Source: an uncultured Dorea sp. (GTDB lineage: Bacteria > Bacillota > Clostridia > Lachnospirales > Lachnospiraceae). From it: a stretch of DNA of 64,000 nt. Below, one piece after another: positions 25,484 through 35,680 of this stretch (positions are counted from its first letter, which is position 1; each line of letters starts with the position of its first letter). The DNA lies in NCBI GenBank assembly GCA_910586965.1, contig CAJUMF010000010.1:1-64000 (forward strand). Direction: 5' to 3'. Both the position numbers and the translations under genes were made by a program. The notes under the pieces were generated by a model. It was not told the DNA's origin and searched no databases. It saw only the letters and a list, made by a program, of their open reading frames with translations.

Positions 25484-25720
25484 ATGCAAAAGATCAGGCC
25501 CGACATGGACATCGGCAAAAACATCCAGGCACTCCGTTATCAAAATCAGCTTACCCAGGACCAGGTCATTGCAAAGCTTAACCTGATGGGCATCTCTATG
25601 TCCAAAAGCACCTATGCCAAACTGGAAACCAACCGTATGAACATCAGGGTCTCTGAGCTCATCGCTCTCGCAAAAATCTTCCATACGGATATCAACGCAT
25701 TCTTTTCCGGCCTCCTCTAA
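25484..25720 (+). CDS. Xre-family HTH regulator (small)
   Basis: The 78-residue protein is one Cro/C1-type HTH domain: DIGKNIQALRYQNQLTQDQV, then STYAKLETNRMNIRVSELIALAKIF and a short tail. GAAAGGAG 7 bases before the ATG at 25484 fixes the start; a longer frame begins at 25397 but lacks a ribosome site. It has no extra domain, so it may act as a simple dimeric repressor at the repeats just upstream. Confidence 0.85.
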   Translation: MQKIRPDMDIGKNIQALRYQNQLTQDQVIAKLNLMGISMSKSTYAKLETNRMNIRVSELIALAKIFHTDINAFFSGLL

Positions 25721-25971
25721 ATCCGTAAAGCGTCCGGCCTTTATCGTTTCTCTCTTGCCTCTTCCGGCAATCATGTTTCCCACATTTTAATTTCTTCTAC
25801 CCGTTTTATTCTCTCCTTTTCTCACCGTTTTATTCAATTGTTCCGTTTTGCGGCATTATGCCTTGTCTCACTTTTACAACCGATTGTATTCCTAATCCCA
25901 TCTAAAATCAATAGAAACAGTGCAAAAAACGAGACAAACCTGTTCACACTACTTGCAGGAGGATTAGAAAT
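25721..25971. other. Pyrimidine-rich intergenic region with no recognised feature
   Basis: This 250-base gap between two small Xre genes is T/C-rich on the plus strand. I see no convincing hairpin terminator, RNA gene or coding frame. AGGAGG just before 25972 belongs to the following gene. Confidence 0.5.
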
Positions 25972-26229
25972 ATGCCAAAACCGAAAGCAGCTACCGGGGA
26001 AAAGAACCTGATCAGCCAGAGGCTCGTCGAGCTCCGCCGCCAAAACAACATGTCACAGCGGCTGTTAGCCTACCGCCTCCAACTGAACGGATATGATATG
26101 GATAAAAATGTGATCACAAGAATCGAAACAAACAAGCGTTATGTAACAGATGTGGAATTAAAGGCTTTTACTGAGATTTTCCATGTCTCTTATGAATATC
26201 TCATTGAAGGGAAAGAAGAAAAGCCATAG
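25972..26229 (+). CDS. Xre-family HTH regulator (small, second)
   Basis: The 85-residue protein is again a bare HTH domain: ISQRLVELRRQNNMSQRLLA, then YDMDKNVITRIETNKRYVTDVELKAF and IFHVSYEYLIEGK. The arrangement of residues is closely similar to the regulator 250 bases upstream (RIETNKRYVTDVEL against KLETNRMNIRVSEL), which suggests an old duplication. AGGAGG lies 9 bases before the ATG. A good terminator follows. Confidence 0.85.
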   Translation: MPKPKAATGEKNLISQRLVELRRQNNMSQRLLAYRLQLNGYDMDKNVITRIETNKRYVTDVELKAFTEIFHVSYEYLIEGKEEKP

Positions 26230-26256
26230 TTCTCCGGGCGGAGATATGGCTTTTCT
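26219..26256 (+). terminator. Terminator after the second Xre gene
   Basis: AAAGCCATA pairs with TATGGCTTT, with an inner TCTCC/GGAGA stem, and ends in TTTTCTT. It overlaps the gene's last codons. A separate palindrome (26265-26286, TTGAGATATAGC and its complement) just beyond may end the convergent gene on the minus strand. Confidence 0.7.
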
Positions 26257-26298
26257 TCATGATTTTGAGATATAGCTATACCTCAATTCTTATTTGAT

Positions 26299-27990
26299 TT
26301 ATCTATGTGCAAGCACGACCCTGCACCGCTTTTTATAACAGGCAATCCCATATTTCAGGATATTCTCTACTCCGTCGTCCTCAAGGTCATCTTCATACTT
26401 CGTGTATTCAATCTGTTTTAACGCCTCCTTACATGCACCCTCCAAATCTCCGTCATGGGCATATTTCACTTCTATGATAATCCCCATATCCCCGGTGTCC
26501 GGCTCCGCAAGGATATCCGCATATCCCTCTCCCATTTCCCGGTTGGAAGAAACACCCCATCGGTTTTTCACTCCCAGGATTCCCAAAAGAATGCCGTGGT
26601 AAAAGTTTTCTTTCATCTCTGTTCTTACAGCCGTATCCCGGATGCTGATGGTTCTTCGCAAATATTCTGTGAAGATTTTCTCCACATTTTCCGCGTCTTC
26701 ATTTTGCAGGGCATCGCAGAAACGGTTCAGCATCTCCCCGTCTTCCCGGACATTCTCCTTAAAAAATTCCATAATCTGCGTCACATAGATATCCCGGATT
26801 TCCAGATTGGGAATCGCAAGTTTCATCTGCCTGCCCTCCGCCTTCCCCCGCTGGGTCAGATATCCCGTGGTAAAAAGAAGGCTCCAGATATTGTCAATCG
26901 ACTGGTAGATTTCCGCATAGGTAAGTTCCTGGCGGATTTCCTTTGTAATGACCTCCCCCGCCACTAAACGCTCAATCTCCCGTTTGGTCGTAGCATTTGC
27001 CGACTCTTCTATAAACCGTCTCACCGCGTCATTGCTGCTGGTGTTGATCCAGTAGTTTTCCGGCTGCACATCGGGGCTAATCCTGATCCTGTCGCAATGG
27101 TTCAGCACATCCCACGGGCAATACACTTCTACATTTCCGAACTGGTAGCCGTCATACCATCTTTTTACTGATTCATAATGATCCATCACGCCATAATACG
27201 CCAGAAGGTCTTTCACTTCTTTGTCCGCAAAACCGAAGTATTCATCAAAACGCTCATCCGCAACCGTCAGCACCTTCAGGTTATTAAGCCCGGTAAAGAT
27301 GCTCTCCTTCGAAATCCTGAGGCACCCGGTCAGCACCGCCAATTTCAGGCTGTTGTTCGTCTTCAATGCCTCCCCAAGGAGCCCCCGTATCAGGGAGACC
27401 ATCTGGTCATAGTAGCCGTTCGCATGGGCTTTCGCCAGCGGAACGTCATATTCATCAATCAGCAGAATCACTTTTGTCCCGTGGTGCTTTTCCAGCAATT
27501 CCGATAGCACTCTCAAACTATCGCAAAATACTGCCTCCGACATATTATCATCCAGAAGTTTCCGATAATTTTCTTTATCCTGTTCATTCAATGCATCACT
27601 TTCCAAAAGATAGTACGCTTTCGAAACTGCCCTTTTCACAACCAGAACTGCTTTTTCAAATGCCGTTTTAAAGTTAAGGGCATCAATCCCCTTCAATGAA
27701 ATAAATACAACCGGATATTTCCCCATATATTCTTCGATAAGCGCAGTTTCTTTTGATATTTCCAGTCCGTCAAAAATGCTTTTATCCCCATTCAGCGAAA
27801 AAAAATGTTCCAACATGCTCATATTCAGCGTTTTCCCAAATCTTCTGGGGCGGGTGAATAAGTTTACCGCTCCCCAATTATGGAGCAGTTCCGCAATAAG
27901 CCCTGTTTTATCGATATAGTAAAAATCTTCTTTTCTAAGCTCTTCAAAATTTTCAACTCCTATTGGAAGTTTCTTCTTTCGCATCTCCAT
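26299..27990 (-). CDS. AAA-ATPase-like protein with C-terminal PD-(D/E)XK nuclease-fold domain
   Basis: The product matches the widespread gut-bacterial family of predicted ATPase plus PDDEXK_9 domain. The N-terminus reads LPIGVENFEELRKEDFYYID and then LFTRPRRFGKTLNMSML, the Walker A. VILLIDEYDVPLAKA is Walker B with the sensor. The C-terminal domain has GEGYADILAEPDTGDMGIIIE with the following Lys, the nuclease-fold Asp, Glu and Lys. Function is unproven; the family often occurs in many copies and is thought to be mobile or defence-linked. The ATG at 27990 (MEMRKKK) is preferred to the longer frame to 28038. Confidence 0.85.
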   Translation of the reverse strand: MEMRKKKLPIGVENFEELRKEDFYYIDKTGLIAELLHNWGAVNLFTRPRRFGKTLNMSMLEHFFSLNGDKSIFDGLEISKETALIEEYMGKYPVVFISLKGIDALNFKTAFEKAVLVVKRAVSKAYYLLESDALNEQDKENYRKLLDDNMSEAVFCDSLRVLSELLEKHHGTKVILLIDEYDVPLAKAHANGYYDQMVSLIRGLLGEALKTNNSLKLAVLTGCLRISKESIFTGLNNLKVLTVADERFDEYFGFADKEVKDLLAYYGVMDHYESVKRWYDGYQFGNVEVYCPWDVLNHCDRIRISPDVQPENYWINTSSNDAVRRFIEESANATTKREIERLVAGEVITKEIRQELTYAEIYQSIDNIWSLLFTTGYLTQRGKAEGRQMKLAIPNLEIRDIYVTQIMEFFKENVREDGEMLNRFCDALQNEDAENVEKIFTEYLRRTISIRDTAVRTEMKENFYHGILLGILGVKNRWGVSSNREMGEGYADILAEPDTGDMGIIIEVKYAHDGDLEGACKEALKQIEYTKYEDDLEDDGVENILKYGIACYKKRCRVVLAHR

Positions 27991-28119
27991 TTCTCTCCAC
28001 GCTCCTCCCGTCATCTGCAAACTGTTTTTCTGCCTCATATCTTATACAGATACATTGTATCAAACCATTCGCATGACGGCTAGCCCTAAACCTTTATTTT
28101 CATTATTTCCGCTCCCCGC

Positions 28120-28395
28120 CTACAGCACCCACCTTACCGCCATCGCCCCCAGGCACTGCGCCGTAAGTATCACAAGTATCCCCACCTTAAACTTCGCCTT
28201 CCGTATCTTATGCCGGAAATACTTCATCCCCGCCCATGCGCCGACACTCCCTCCAAAAAGCGCCAGCGCCATAAGCGTCCTCTCCGGTATCCGCCATCCG
28301 CCCCATCTCGCTTTCATCTTATCCCAGCCAAATGCCGCGAACGCTACGATATTTATCACAGCCAGATAGACAAGCCACCACACACGCATACTCAT
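28120..28395 (-). CDS. DUF1294 small membrane protein
   Basis: The 91-residue protein has the DUF1294 pattern: INIVAFAAFGWDKMKA, WRIPERTLMALALFGGSVGAW and KYFRHKIRKAKFKVGI. It has an N-terminal membrane span and one or two more in the second half. The family's function is unknown. It starts 12 bases after the addA stop codon, so it is probably co-transcribed with addBA. Confidence 0.9.
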   Translation of the reverse strand: MSMRVWWLVYLAVINIVAFAAFGWDKMKARWGGWRIPERTLMALALFGGSVGAWAGMKYFRHKIRKAKFKVGILVILTAQCLGAMAVRWVL

Positions 28396-28407
28396 GCTGC
28401 ATCTCCT

Positions 28408-31400
28408 TTACACCACAATTTCCTCTCTCAAGGCAAAGGAATAGATAATCTTCTCCTTCACCCGCCTCCCTGTCATCCGCTCCAGCGCCTTCGCATAATA
28501 ATCAAGCTGGGCATGGTATCTCTCCTTAAGCTCCCCGGCATCCCGCGCCCTGTCCGTCTTATAGTCAAGCACCACCAGCCCGTCCGGCTCCTCGAAATAC
28601 ACATCAATGATTCCCTGCACCAGAATCTCTTCTCCCTCCTGCTCTTTCGGATAGATTTCCCTCGCATCCACCCCCAGCACAAAAGGCTGCTCCTTCTTAA
28701 GCCGCCCCTTAAGGGCGCACTCCCTCATGCGCTTTCCTGACGGGCATGATAGGAACCCCATAATATCCTTAAGCCTTACAGCATCCGCCATCTCCCCGGA
28801 TATCTTCCCCTCCTTACGGAAGTCCTCGATATCATTTCTCAGCATTTCTTCCGTATATTCCTTCCGGAAATCTAAAAGCTCCAGTACCCGATGGTACGCC
28901 GTACCCTTAGACGCCCCCGTAAGCTCAGTCTCCCCCTGCAAGAACTTCGGAATCAGCGGAATGACCTCCGGCTCCTCATAGAGAATCTCGCCGTATGCGC
29001 CCGCCTCATCCGCGCCCTCGCCAAAGGTTTCAAGGAAATGCACCCGTTTCTTAAGCTCCGACACGGTAAACTTTAACTTCTTAACCCGGCTTTCCCCATA
29101 CGGGTATCGGTAGCCGAACTGCCTTTCTAAGTGTTCCCTCACCTCACCGTCATACACTCTGTCCGCATCCCACTGCTCAAGCGCCGCCTTCGTAATCCGC
29201 CCTGCCGCCTCCTCTTCCACTTCCTCTTTTACAATATCCTCAAATCCCAGCACCCGCAGCCGTACAGGAATCTCAGGAGTAAGCCGCATAAACGACGGAA
29301 GGAGCCAATCCCAGTAGGTTGACGCCTTACTGAGCCGCCCGAAACTAAGCTCCTCCTCCTGCTCCTTAACCATCCCATACTTTTCAATCCTCTTCTCCAG
29401 ATTAGATATCGTTCCCGTAAGAATCAGCTTTTCCTTCGCCCGGGTCAGAGCCACATAAAGCACCCGCAGCTCCTCTCCTAAAGCGTCAAGCGTCTCCTCC
29501 TTCTGGATGACCTTCTTTACGATACTCGGGCTTTTCGTACACCGCTTGGTATCAACCGCGTCAAGCCCGACTCCAAGCCCCGCATGGAGGACCACGCTGC
29601 TCCTGGCATCCTGCATATTAAAACGTTTCCCAAGCCCGGAGACAAACACCACCGGAAATTCCAGACCCTTGCTCTTGTGAATCGTCATCACCCGCACCGT
29701 ATCCGACTGTTCGTCCTCCAACGCCGCCTCGCCGTAATCCACGTCATACTTCTGCAGCTGCTCAATGTAGCGCACAAAATGAAACAGCCCCCTGTAGCTG
29801 GTACTCTCAAACGCCTTCGCCTTCTCAAGGAGCATCTCCAAGTTCGCCTGTCTCTGCTGCCCGCCCGGCATGGAAGAGACAAACTCCCCGTACCCGGTAT
29901 CGGCAAAAATCCTCCTTAAAAGCTCCTGCATCGGCGTATAGGGAACCTGTTTCCTGAGGCTTTCCATCTGCCCAAGACACCTCTCAAGCTTGCCCCGTAC
30001 TCCCTCGTCTCTTCCTTCCTCACGGTAGGCAAAGACCGCCCGGTAAAAAGGCAGCTCCCGATATGCGCTCTTAATCTCCGCCAGCTCCCCCTCCGAAAGA
30101 TTTCCAAAAGGCGATGCCAGCACCGCCGCCAGCGGAATGTCCTGGTAAGCATTGTCAAGCACCCGCAGGTAATCTAAGAGCACACCAATCTCCTGTGTCT
30201 TAAAATACCCCTCTCTCGTCCCCGCATACGCCGGAATCCCCTCCCGGGTAAGAACCTCTGTAAAAACATCCGCAAATCCCCTCACGCTCCGGGTAAGGAT
30301 TACTATATCCGAATACCTCACCGGGCGGAACTTCCCGCTCTCTTTGTCCACCACCTGAAACTCCCGCATAAGCTCCCGGATGCGCCCCGCGATTGCCCGC
30401 GCCTCAAGCTCCCGCTCCGTCACCGCACCCGCAAAAGCCTGCGCCGCCGCCCCGCTCTCAGAATCCTGCTCCGGCACCTCTTCCAAGTCACTGTCTATCA
30501 CAAGAACCTCCGTCACAAAGCTGTTTTTATCTCTCTCCAAAACTTCCGCTGTCACGCTGTCTTCGGCTCTCTCCAAGTCCTCCGCCGCCACGCTGTCTCC
30601 GGCTCTCTCCAAGTCCTCCGCCGCCGCACTTTCTCCAAGCGCCGGGTACTTTGCGCCCGCATAAAGCGCCGCCACGCCGTCGTAGGCAATCCCCCCAAGG
30701 GGTTTCGTCATAATCTGCCGGAAGATATAATTTGCGCTGTCCAAAACTTCCCTCCGGCTGCGAAAATTCTTATGCAGGTCAATCCTCTGTTTTTCCCCCT
30801 CCGCAAGGCTGTAAGTATCGAACTTCTCCATAAAAAGCTCCGGGCGCGACAACCGGAAACGGTAGATGCTCTGTTTCACATCCCCCACCATAAAGATGTT
30901 GTGCCTCCCCTGAGACACTCCGGAAATGCTTGTAAGAATCGCCTCCTGCAAAAAATTGCTGTCCTGGTACTCGTCAATCATAATCTCCCGGAACTGCTGC
31001 TGGTACTCCCTGGCAACCGCCGAGGGAACAAGCTCCCCATCCCGCCGCTCCGTAAGAATCCGAAGGGCATACTGCTCCATATCCGAAAAATCGATAAGTT
31101 CCCGCTCCCGCTTTTTCTCCTCAAACCGTCCCGCGAACTCCAACGTAAGCTCCACCAGCACCCGCATCTTCGGCCCGCAAAGAGCAAGGTCCGCCAAGAT
31201 TCCGTCCATGTCCTCATAGAAATACTGGGAAGACACATCTCCCAAAAGCCCTTTCACCTCATCCCGGACTGCCTTGACAAAAGAAACCTTCTCATCCGAA
31301 ACCGTCTTATCCCGGTTCGCCGCAAGCCGCGCAAAAGAGATGCCCCCCATCTTCTCCGAAAGCTCTCCGAAAGTCTTTGCCGCCAAAAGTCCCTCTATCA

Positions 31401-32169
31401 TCTGCTGGTCAGAAAGCAGCGCCGTCTCATAAACCGCCGGGCCGTCCGGCTCCATGCACACGGAAAGCCCCTGCTCCGTAAGGGCGCAGGCATCCTCAAG
31501 ATACCGTCTTACATTTTTCATAATGATTCCGGCAAGGAAACTCTCCTCAAATTCCTCAGGCGTTTTCGCACAGTAGGAATCCACGCAGGAAGAAAGCCAC
31601 CCCTCCTCATCCGGATAGCTCCTGGAAAACTCGTAGATTTTAAGAATCAGCTCCTCAATCTTCCTGTCATCCCTACCGGTCCCGTAAGCCGTGACAAAAT
31701 CAAGGAACTCTTCCTCCCCCGACGCATACTTTTCCTCCAAAAGCTCCCCCAGCACATCGTGGCGCAAAAGCTTAAGCTCCCCCTCCTCCCCGATGCGAAA
31801 GCCCGGGTCTAAGTCGATTACATGAAAATGATCCCGGATTACCGACAGGCAGAAACTATGTATCGTCGTAATCTGTGCATTGTGGATGAGCGTCGCCTGC
31901 TGCATCAGGTGCTCATCCTCCGGGTGCGCCGCGAGTTCCTTCTCAATGGCCCTGCGGATGCGCTCTTTCATCTCCGCCGCTGCCGCCTCCGTAAACGTAA
32001 CGATCAAAAGCTCATCCACACTCACCGGATGCTCCTTCGCCGTCAGCATCCTTATGATCCGCTCCACCAAAACAGCCGTCTTTCCCGAACCTGCCGCCGC
32101 CGACACAAGGATATTGCACCCCCGAAGGTCGATGACCCTCTGCTGTTCCTCCGTCCATGTCACGCCCAT
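28408..32169 (-). CDS. addA: ATP-dependent helicase/nuclease subunit A (AddA)
   Basis: AddA, with AddB, resects double-strand breaks and loads recombinase in Firmicutes. The 1253-residue protein has the UvrD-type Walker A VSAAAGSGKTAVLVERI (near 23), helicase motifs FTEAAAAEMKERI, IMIDEYQDSNFLQ, VRVMTIHKSKGLEFPVVF and LRVLYVALTRAKEKL. The C-terminal nuclease carries GIIDVYFEEPDGLVVLDYKT with the catalytic Asp, Asp and Lys. An extra Ala/Glu/Asp-rich insert after about residue 505 is built of 12-residue tandem repeats. It lies 3 bases after addB. Confidence 0.96.
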   Translation of the reverse strand: MGVTWTEEQQRVIDLRGCNILVSAAAGSGKTAVLVERIIRMLTAKEHPVSVDELLIVTFTEAAAAEMKERIRRAIEKELAAHPEDEHLMQQATLIHNAQITTIHSFCLSVIRDHFHVIDLDPGFRIGEEGELKLLRHDVLGELLEEKYASGEEEFLDFVTAYGTGRDDRKIEELILKIYEFSRSYPDEEGWLSSCVDSYCAKTPEEFEESFLAGIIMKNVRRYLEDACALTEQGLSVCMEPDGPAVYETALLSDQQMIEGLLAAKTFGELSEKMGGISFARLAANRDKTVSDEKVSFVKAVRDEVKGLLGDVSSQYFYEDMDGILADLALCGPKMRVLVELTLEFAGRFEEKKRERELIDFSDMEQYALRILTERRDGELVPSAVAREYQQQFREIMIDEYQDSNFLQEAILTSISGVSQGRHNIFMVGDVKQSIYRFRLSRPELFMEKFDTYSLAEGEKQRIDLHKNFRSRREVLDSANYIFRQIMTKPLGGIAYDGVAALYAGAKYPALGESAAAEDLERAGDSVAAEDLERAEDSVTAEVLERDKNSFVTEVLVIDSDLEEVPEQDSESGAAAQAFAGAVTERELEARAIAGRIRELMREFQVVDKESGKFRPVRYSDIVILTRSVRGFADVFTEVLTREGIPAYAGTREGYFKTQEIGVLLDYLRVLDNAYQDIPLAAVLASPFGNLSEGELAEIKSAYRELPFYRAVFAYREEGRDEGVRGKLERCLGQMESLRKQVPYTPMQELLRRIFADTGYGEFVSSMPGGQQRQANLEMLLEKAKAFESTSYRGLFHFVRYIEQLQKYDVDYGEAALEDEQSDTVRVMTIHKSKGLEFPVVFVSGLGKRFNMQDARSSVVLHAGLGVGLDAVDTKRCTKSPSIVKKVIQKEETLDALGEELRVLYVALTRAKEKLILTGTISNLEKRIEKYGMVKEQEEELSFGRLSKASTYWDWLLPSFMRLTPEIPVRLRVLGFEDIVKEEVEEEAAGRITKAALEQWDADRVYDGEVREHLERQFGYRYPYGESRVKKLKFTVSELKKRVHFLETFGEGADEAGAYGEILYEEPEVIPLIPKFLQGETELTGASKGTAYHRVLELLDFRKEYTEEMLRNDIEDFRKEGKISGEMADAVRLKDIMGFLSCPSGKRMRECALKGRLKKEQPFVLGVDAREIYPKEQEGEEILVQGIIDVYFEEPDGLVVLDYKTDRARDAGELKERYHAQLDYYAKALERMTGRRVKEKIIYSFALREEIVV
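30495..30638. repeat. 36-bp tandem repeat inside addA
   Basis: About four 36-base units lie here. The units at 30567-30602 and 30603-30638 are nearly identical, 30531-30566 is close, and 30495-30530 is degenerate. On the coding strand each encodes 12 residues of the type SVAAEDLERAED, so length changes keep the frame. It falls in a loop between helicase motifs. Confidence 0.75.
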
Positions 32170-32172
32170 ACG

Positions 32173-35100
32173 CTACGCCTCCCCTCCGTCATATCCATTC
32201 ATTCCACGTCTGTTTGCATCCATTTCTTCCACAGCTTTCTTCTCTTCTGTTTCTTCCGCAGCTTTCCTCGCATCCGTTTCATCCAAAATTTTCCTCTCTT
32301 CTGCCGCCTGCATTTTCTCAGCTCCGCTCCCGGCAGCATCCCGCCTCATCACCGCAACCGCCTCTTCCTTATTCATCTTCCCAATCTCCCGGTAGCGGTA
32401 TCCCGGCACCTTAAGGTCAAAACCGCACACATGGCGGTAGCTGCAATAATCGCACCCGCTCTCCGTTCCCCTTCGGTAAGGCGCCGCCGCCGTCTCACCC
32501 TCTAAGATTTCCCGGTGCGCCGTCTCGATTTTTTTCAGGGCATGTCCCATCATCAGCCGGAACTCCTCCTCCGGCACCGCCTTTGAAGTCTTAGAAAGGC
32601 TCCCGTTCTTATTGTATTTTACCGGAACAGCCAGAGATTCCCCCTCCCGTTTCCGGTCCAGATGCTCAAGCACCTCATCCTGCAGATTTATCAGCCCGTC
32701 CGGCTTAAGCTCCTTTAAAATCGCAGCCTCCACATCCTTCTCCTGCTTATCCACAACCGGGTCGCTAAGCCTGTAGTAGAACACTCCGGCGGGAACCGCC
32801 TCCTTTTCCGGATGCCGTCTCTTTTGCGCCTTAAGGGCCGCATCCATATAGACCATAAGCTGCAGCTGCAGCCCGTGGTACAGCGCCACTACATCAAACG
32901 CCCTGCTCCCCGTCTTATAATCCAGCACTTTGACATAGACCTTATCCCCGTCCTCGCAAGTGTCAATCCGGTCAATCTTTCCGTTTTGAAAACGGAACTC
33001 GTAAAACTCCGGCGCAAAATCCCCCGCCGCAAGTTGCCTTGACAGCGCCCACACCGTCCGCTCCAGCATCCGTTTCATCCGCACCATCATATGGGCGCTG
33101 CGCGCAGAGCTTTCCAGCACCAGATTGCCGTAATCCGCCGCTGCCTCCTCCACGCTCTCATCGATATACTGTATTCTCATCTCATCAGAAATCTCCGTCC
33201 AGCCGATATTTTCCCGCTTAAGCCTCTTTGAAAATGCCTCCAGCGCGCCGTGGCATATATTTCCCAAATCCACCGGCTGGAACTCATACACCTTCCGCTC
33301 CCTAAGGTTGAGCCCATAAGTCAGGAAATGGGCGAACGCACAGGTCGAAAACCGCTCAATCCTGGTGATGCTGTTCTCAAAATCCTCCCCGTAAAGCCGT
33401 TTCGCAACCCTTTTCGTCAGCCCGTCCGACGGGCGGCGGTAATATCCTGCAAGAAGGAGCCTTTCTGCCCTGTTTTTAAGCTCCGGGCTGCGTAGATACC
33501 ACGCATACAGCTCCTGCCATCCCTTGTCCGTAAGCTCCTGCCCCTGAAAGCCCCTGATCAGAAGTTCCATCCCTATATCCTCCGTAAGCTCCCGCTCACA
33601 CAAAAGTTTACGCTCCTCATCCTCTGCGCTAAGGAGCGGATAGAGCCTCCGTATCTCCTGGATCAGATAGGCCAGGCGCATACTCTTCCCGTCGGGAGAA
33701 ACCTTGCTGAAATAGACAGACAGCCGCTCCTTCGGTTTCGTAAGGTTCATATAAAGGTAAAATTTCTGGATATACGCCTGCTCCTTCCCTCCCGGCGCAA
33801 GGTTTATCTTCTCCTTTAAAAAACGCTCCCTGTCGCGCTCGGACAAAAGCCCCGTCCGAAGGAGCGCCCCCGGAAGGTACGCATCATTTGCCCCGATAAA
33901 AAGCAGCGCCTTAATATCTTTAAGCCTGGTCCGCTGCACGTCGCCCGCCACCAACTGGTCCAGGCTTGGCGGAATCACTCCCACCCTTGCCTCAGAAAGC
34001 CCGGCATCCAAAAGCTTTCCGTACTCCTTAAGGCTCACCGGCTCATCCCCCAAAAGCTCCACGAACTTATCCAAAAGCTCCATGAGGATGCGGTAGACCT
34101 GGGCATACTCCCTGGCAAGGGAAAGCTCGCCCTCCGCCAAAAACATCTCCTCCTGACGCTTTAGCTTTAACTGCAGCTCCTCCTGCACCATAAACTCATA
34201 CAGCGCCTCCGTGATATCCCGCACCGTCTTTTTTTTCTGCCGCAGCACAAAGACAAGCCCGTCCACCTTTTCCACGAACTTCCGTCTCAGACGGTTAAGC
34301 CTTTCTAACTCCTCCTCGTCCATCCCCTTAAGCCGCCGCTCCCACCGGCACTGCCAGTTTTTGTAACCCTTAATGCCAAGCCCGATGACATAATTTTCCA
34401 GAATGCAGGTATCCTCATAGGAAATCCCTGTAAGATCCGTGCGGAAAAACCGGAACACGCTCTCGTAAGTAAAGCCCTGCTCCGCCATGTTAAGGACGCT
34501 GCGGACATACTCCACAAAAGAATTCAGCAAAATACTTCTCTTGTGGTCCATAAACGCCGGGATATCGTAAGCCGCAAACGCCTCCTCAAGATAATCCCCG
34601 TACACATCCATATTGCTTACAATCACGCCGATATCCCGAAACCGATACCCCTTTTCCCTCACAAGGGCGCGTATCTCCCCCGCTGCCGCAAACGCCTCCT
34701 CCTTCGGATTCCTTGCCGCGTGTACGCTCACCGCCTCCTGCTCCTTCCCGAAGACATCCTTCCCACAGCGGAACAGATTCCTCTCTAAGAAAGCAAGGGC
34801 GTCATTTTCTTCAAATCTCTTCGGTCTCCCGTACAGATACTCAGGCTCTAAGACATCGACCTTCTCCTCCTTCGCAATCTCCACAAGAGACACGGTCATA
34901 TGCTTACTGAGGGCAAAAAGCTGGTAAGGGCTCCGATAGGAAAAAGGATTCTCCCGCTCGTCCATCATAACCGTCACAAGGACCTCCCGGCAATGGCGCA
35001 TAAGCTCCCTTAACAGGCGGTTCTGCACCGGGGTAAACCCGGTAAACCCGTCTAACGCCACCGTGCTGCCCTTTAACATCTCCGACTTTCTGATCTCCCC

Positions 35101-35655
35101 GCTAAGGACATCCAAAAGCTCCTCTTTCGTAATGTACTTTTTTTCCAGATACTCCGAAAATCCCCGGTACAGCTTAAGGATATCCGCAAGCTTGCAGGAA
35201 AGCCCCGAGCCTTCCCCCGCCGTCTCCATCACCCGCAGGATTTCCTCCTCCCCCACGTCATACTGGGTAAACTCCGAAATGACCGACTTCACCTCGCTGA
35301 TATAGCCCGGCTTTTTCATATTGCCCCTAAGGACTTTAAGCTCCCCCTCAAAATCCCCGGCAATCTTCCGGAGAATCAGATTCTTCCCCTCATCGTCAAG
35401 CACCGGGAGCCTGCCGCCCCCCGTCTCCTCAAAGACCCGGTAGGCAAGGCGCGCAAAGCTAAGGACATCAATATTCATAATCCCCCGGACCGGATGCGCC
35501 TCCACAAGGTCTTTCTGCGTCTGCATCGTAAACTGCTCCGGCACCAGCACAATAAACTGCCGCTCCGGGTGCGCCTGGGACTCATCGACAATATAATCAT
35601 ATAAAACTTTTGATTTTCCCGAGCCTGACGGCCCGAATATGAATTTTAAAGACAT
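32173..35655 (-). CDS. addB: ATP-dependent helicase/deoxyribonuclease subunit B (AddB)
   Basis: AddB is the partner of AddA and binds Chi and the second nuclease strand. The product starts MSLKFIFGPSGSGKSKVL with the Walker A loop. The C-terminal nuclease domain shows GNICHGALEAF, KVYVKVLDYKTGSRAFD, and the iron-sulphur cysteines: STCAFAHF plus GCDYCSYRHVCGFD. The last ~65 residues are a Glu/Lys/Ala-rich low-complexity tail beyond the usual domain. The ATG at 35655 is used because an upstream TTG has no ribosome site; GGGAGG lies rather close, 4 bases before it. Confidence 0.95.
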   Translation of the reverse strand: MSLKFIFGPSGSGKSKVLYDYIVDESQAHPERQFIVLVPEQFTMQTQKDLVEAHPVRGIMNIDVLSFARLAYRVFEETGGGRLPVLDDEGKNLILRKIAGDFEGELKVLRGNMKKPGYISEVKSVISEFTQYDVGEEEILRVMETAGEGSGLSCKLADILKLYRGFSEYLEKKYITKEELLDVLSGEIRKSEMLKGSTVALDGFTGFTPVQNRLLRELMRHCREVLVTVMMDERENPFSYRSPYQLFALSKHMTVSLVEIAKEEKVDVLEPEYLYGRPKRFEENDALAFLERNLFRCGKDVFGKEQEAVSVHAARNPKEEAFAAAGEIRALVREKGYRFRDIGVIVSNMDVYGDYLEEAFAAYDIPAFMDHKRSILLNSFVEYVRSVLNMAEQGFTYESVFRFFRTDLTGISYEDTCILENYVIGLGIKGYKNWQCRWERRLKGMDEEELERLNRLRRKFVEKVDGLVFVLRQKKKTVRDITEALYEFMVQEELQLKLKRQEEMFLAEGELSLAREYAQVYRILMELLDKFVELLGDEPVSLKEYGKLLDAGLSEARVGVIPPSLDQLVAGDVQRTRLKDIKALLFIGANDAYLPGALLRTGLLSERDRERFLKEKINLAPGGKEQAYIQKFYLYMNLTKPKERLSVYFSKVSPDGKSMRLAYLIQEIRRLYPLLSAEDEERKLLCERELTEDIGMELLIRGFQGQELTDKGWQELYAWYLRSPELKNRAERLLLAGYYRRPSDGLTKRVAKRLYGEDFENSITRIERFSTCAFAHFLTYGLNLRERKVYEFQPVDLGNICHGALEAFSKRLKRENIGWTEISDEMRIQYIDESVEEAAADYGNLVLESSARSAHMMVRMKRMLERTVWALSRQLAAGDFAPEFYEFRFQNGKIDRIDTCEDGDKVYVKVLDYKTGSRAFDVVALYHGLQLQLMVYMDAALKAQKRRHPEKEAVPAGVFYYRLSDPVVDKQEKDVEAAILKELKPDGLINLQDEVLEHLDRKREGESLAVPVKYNKNGSLSKTSKAVPEEEFRLMMGHALKKIETAHREILEGETAAAPYRRGTESGCDYCSYRHVCGFDLKVPGYRYREIGKMNKEEAVAVMRRDAAGSGAEKMQAAEERKILDETDARKAAEETEEKKAVEEMDANRRGMNGYDGGEA

Positions 35656-35680
35656 AGTACCTCCCAACTTCCCAAACTGC

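Noticed and set aside
30380..30713. Long plus-strand frames rich in Pro, Ser and Ala opposite addA
   Set aside because: They are reverse-strand shadows of the GC-rich tandem repeat; addA has clear motifs and no ribosome sites precede the antisense frames.
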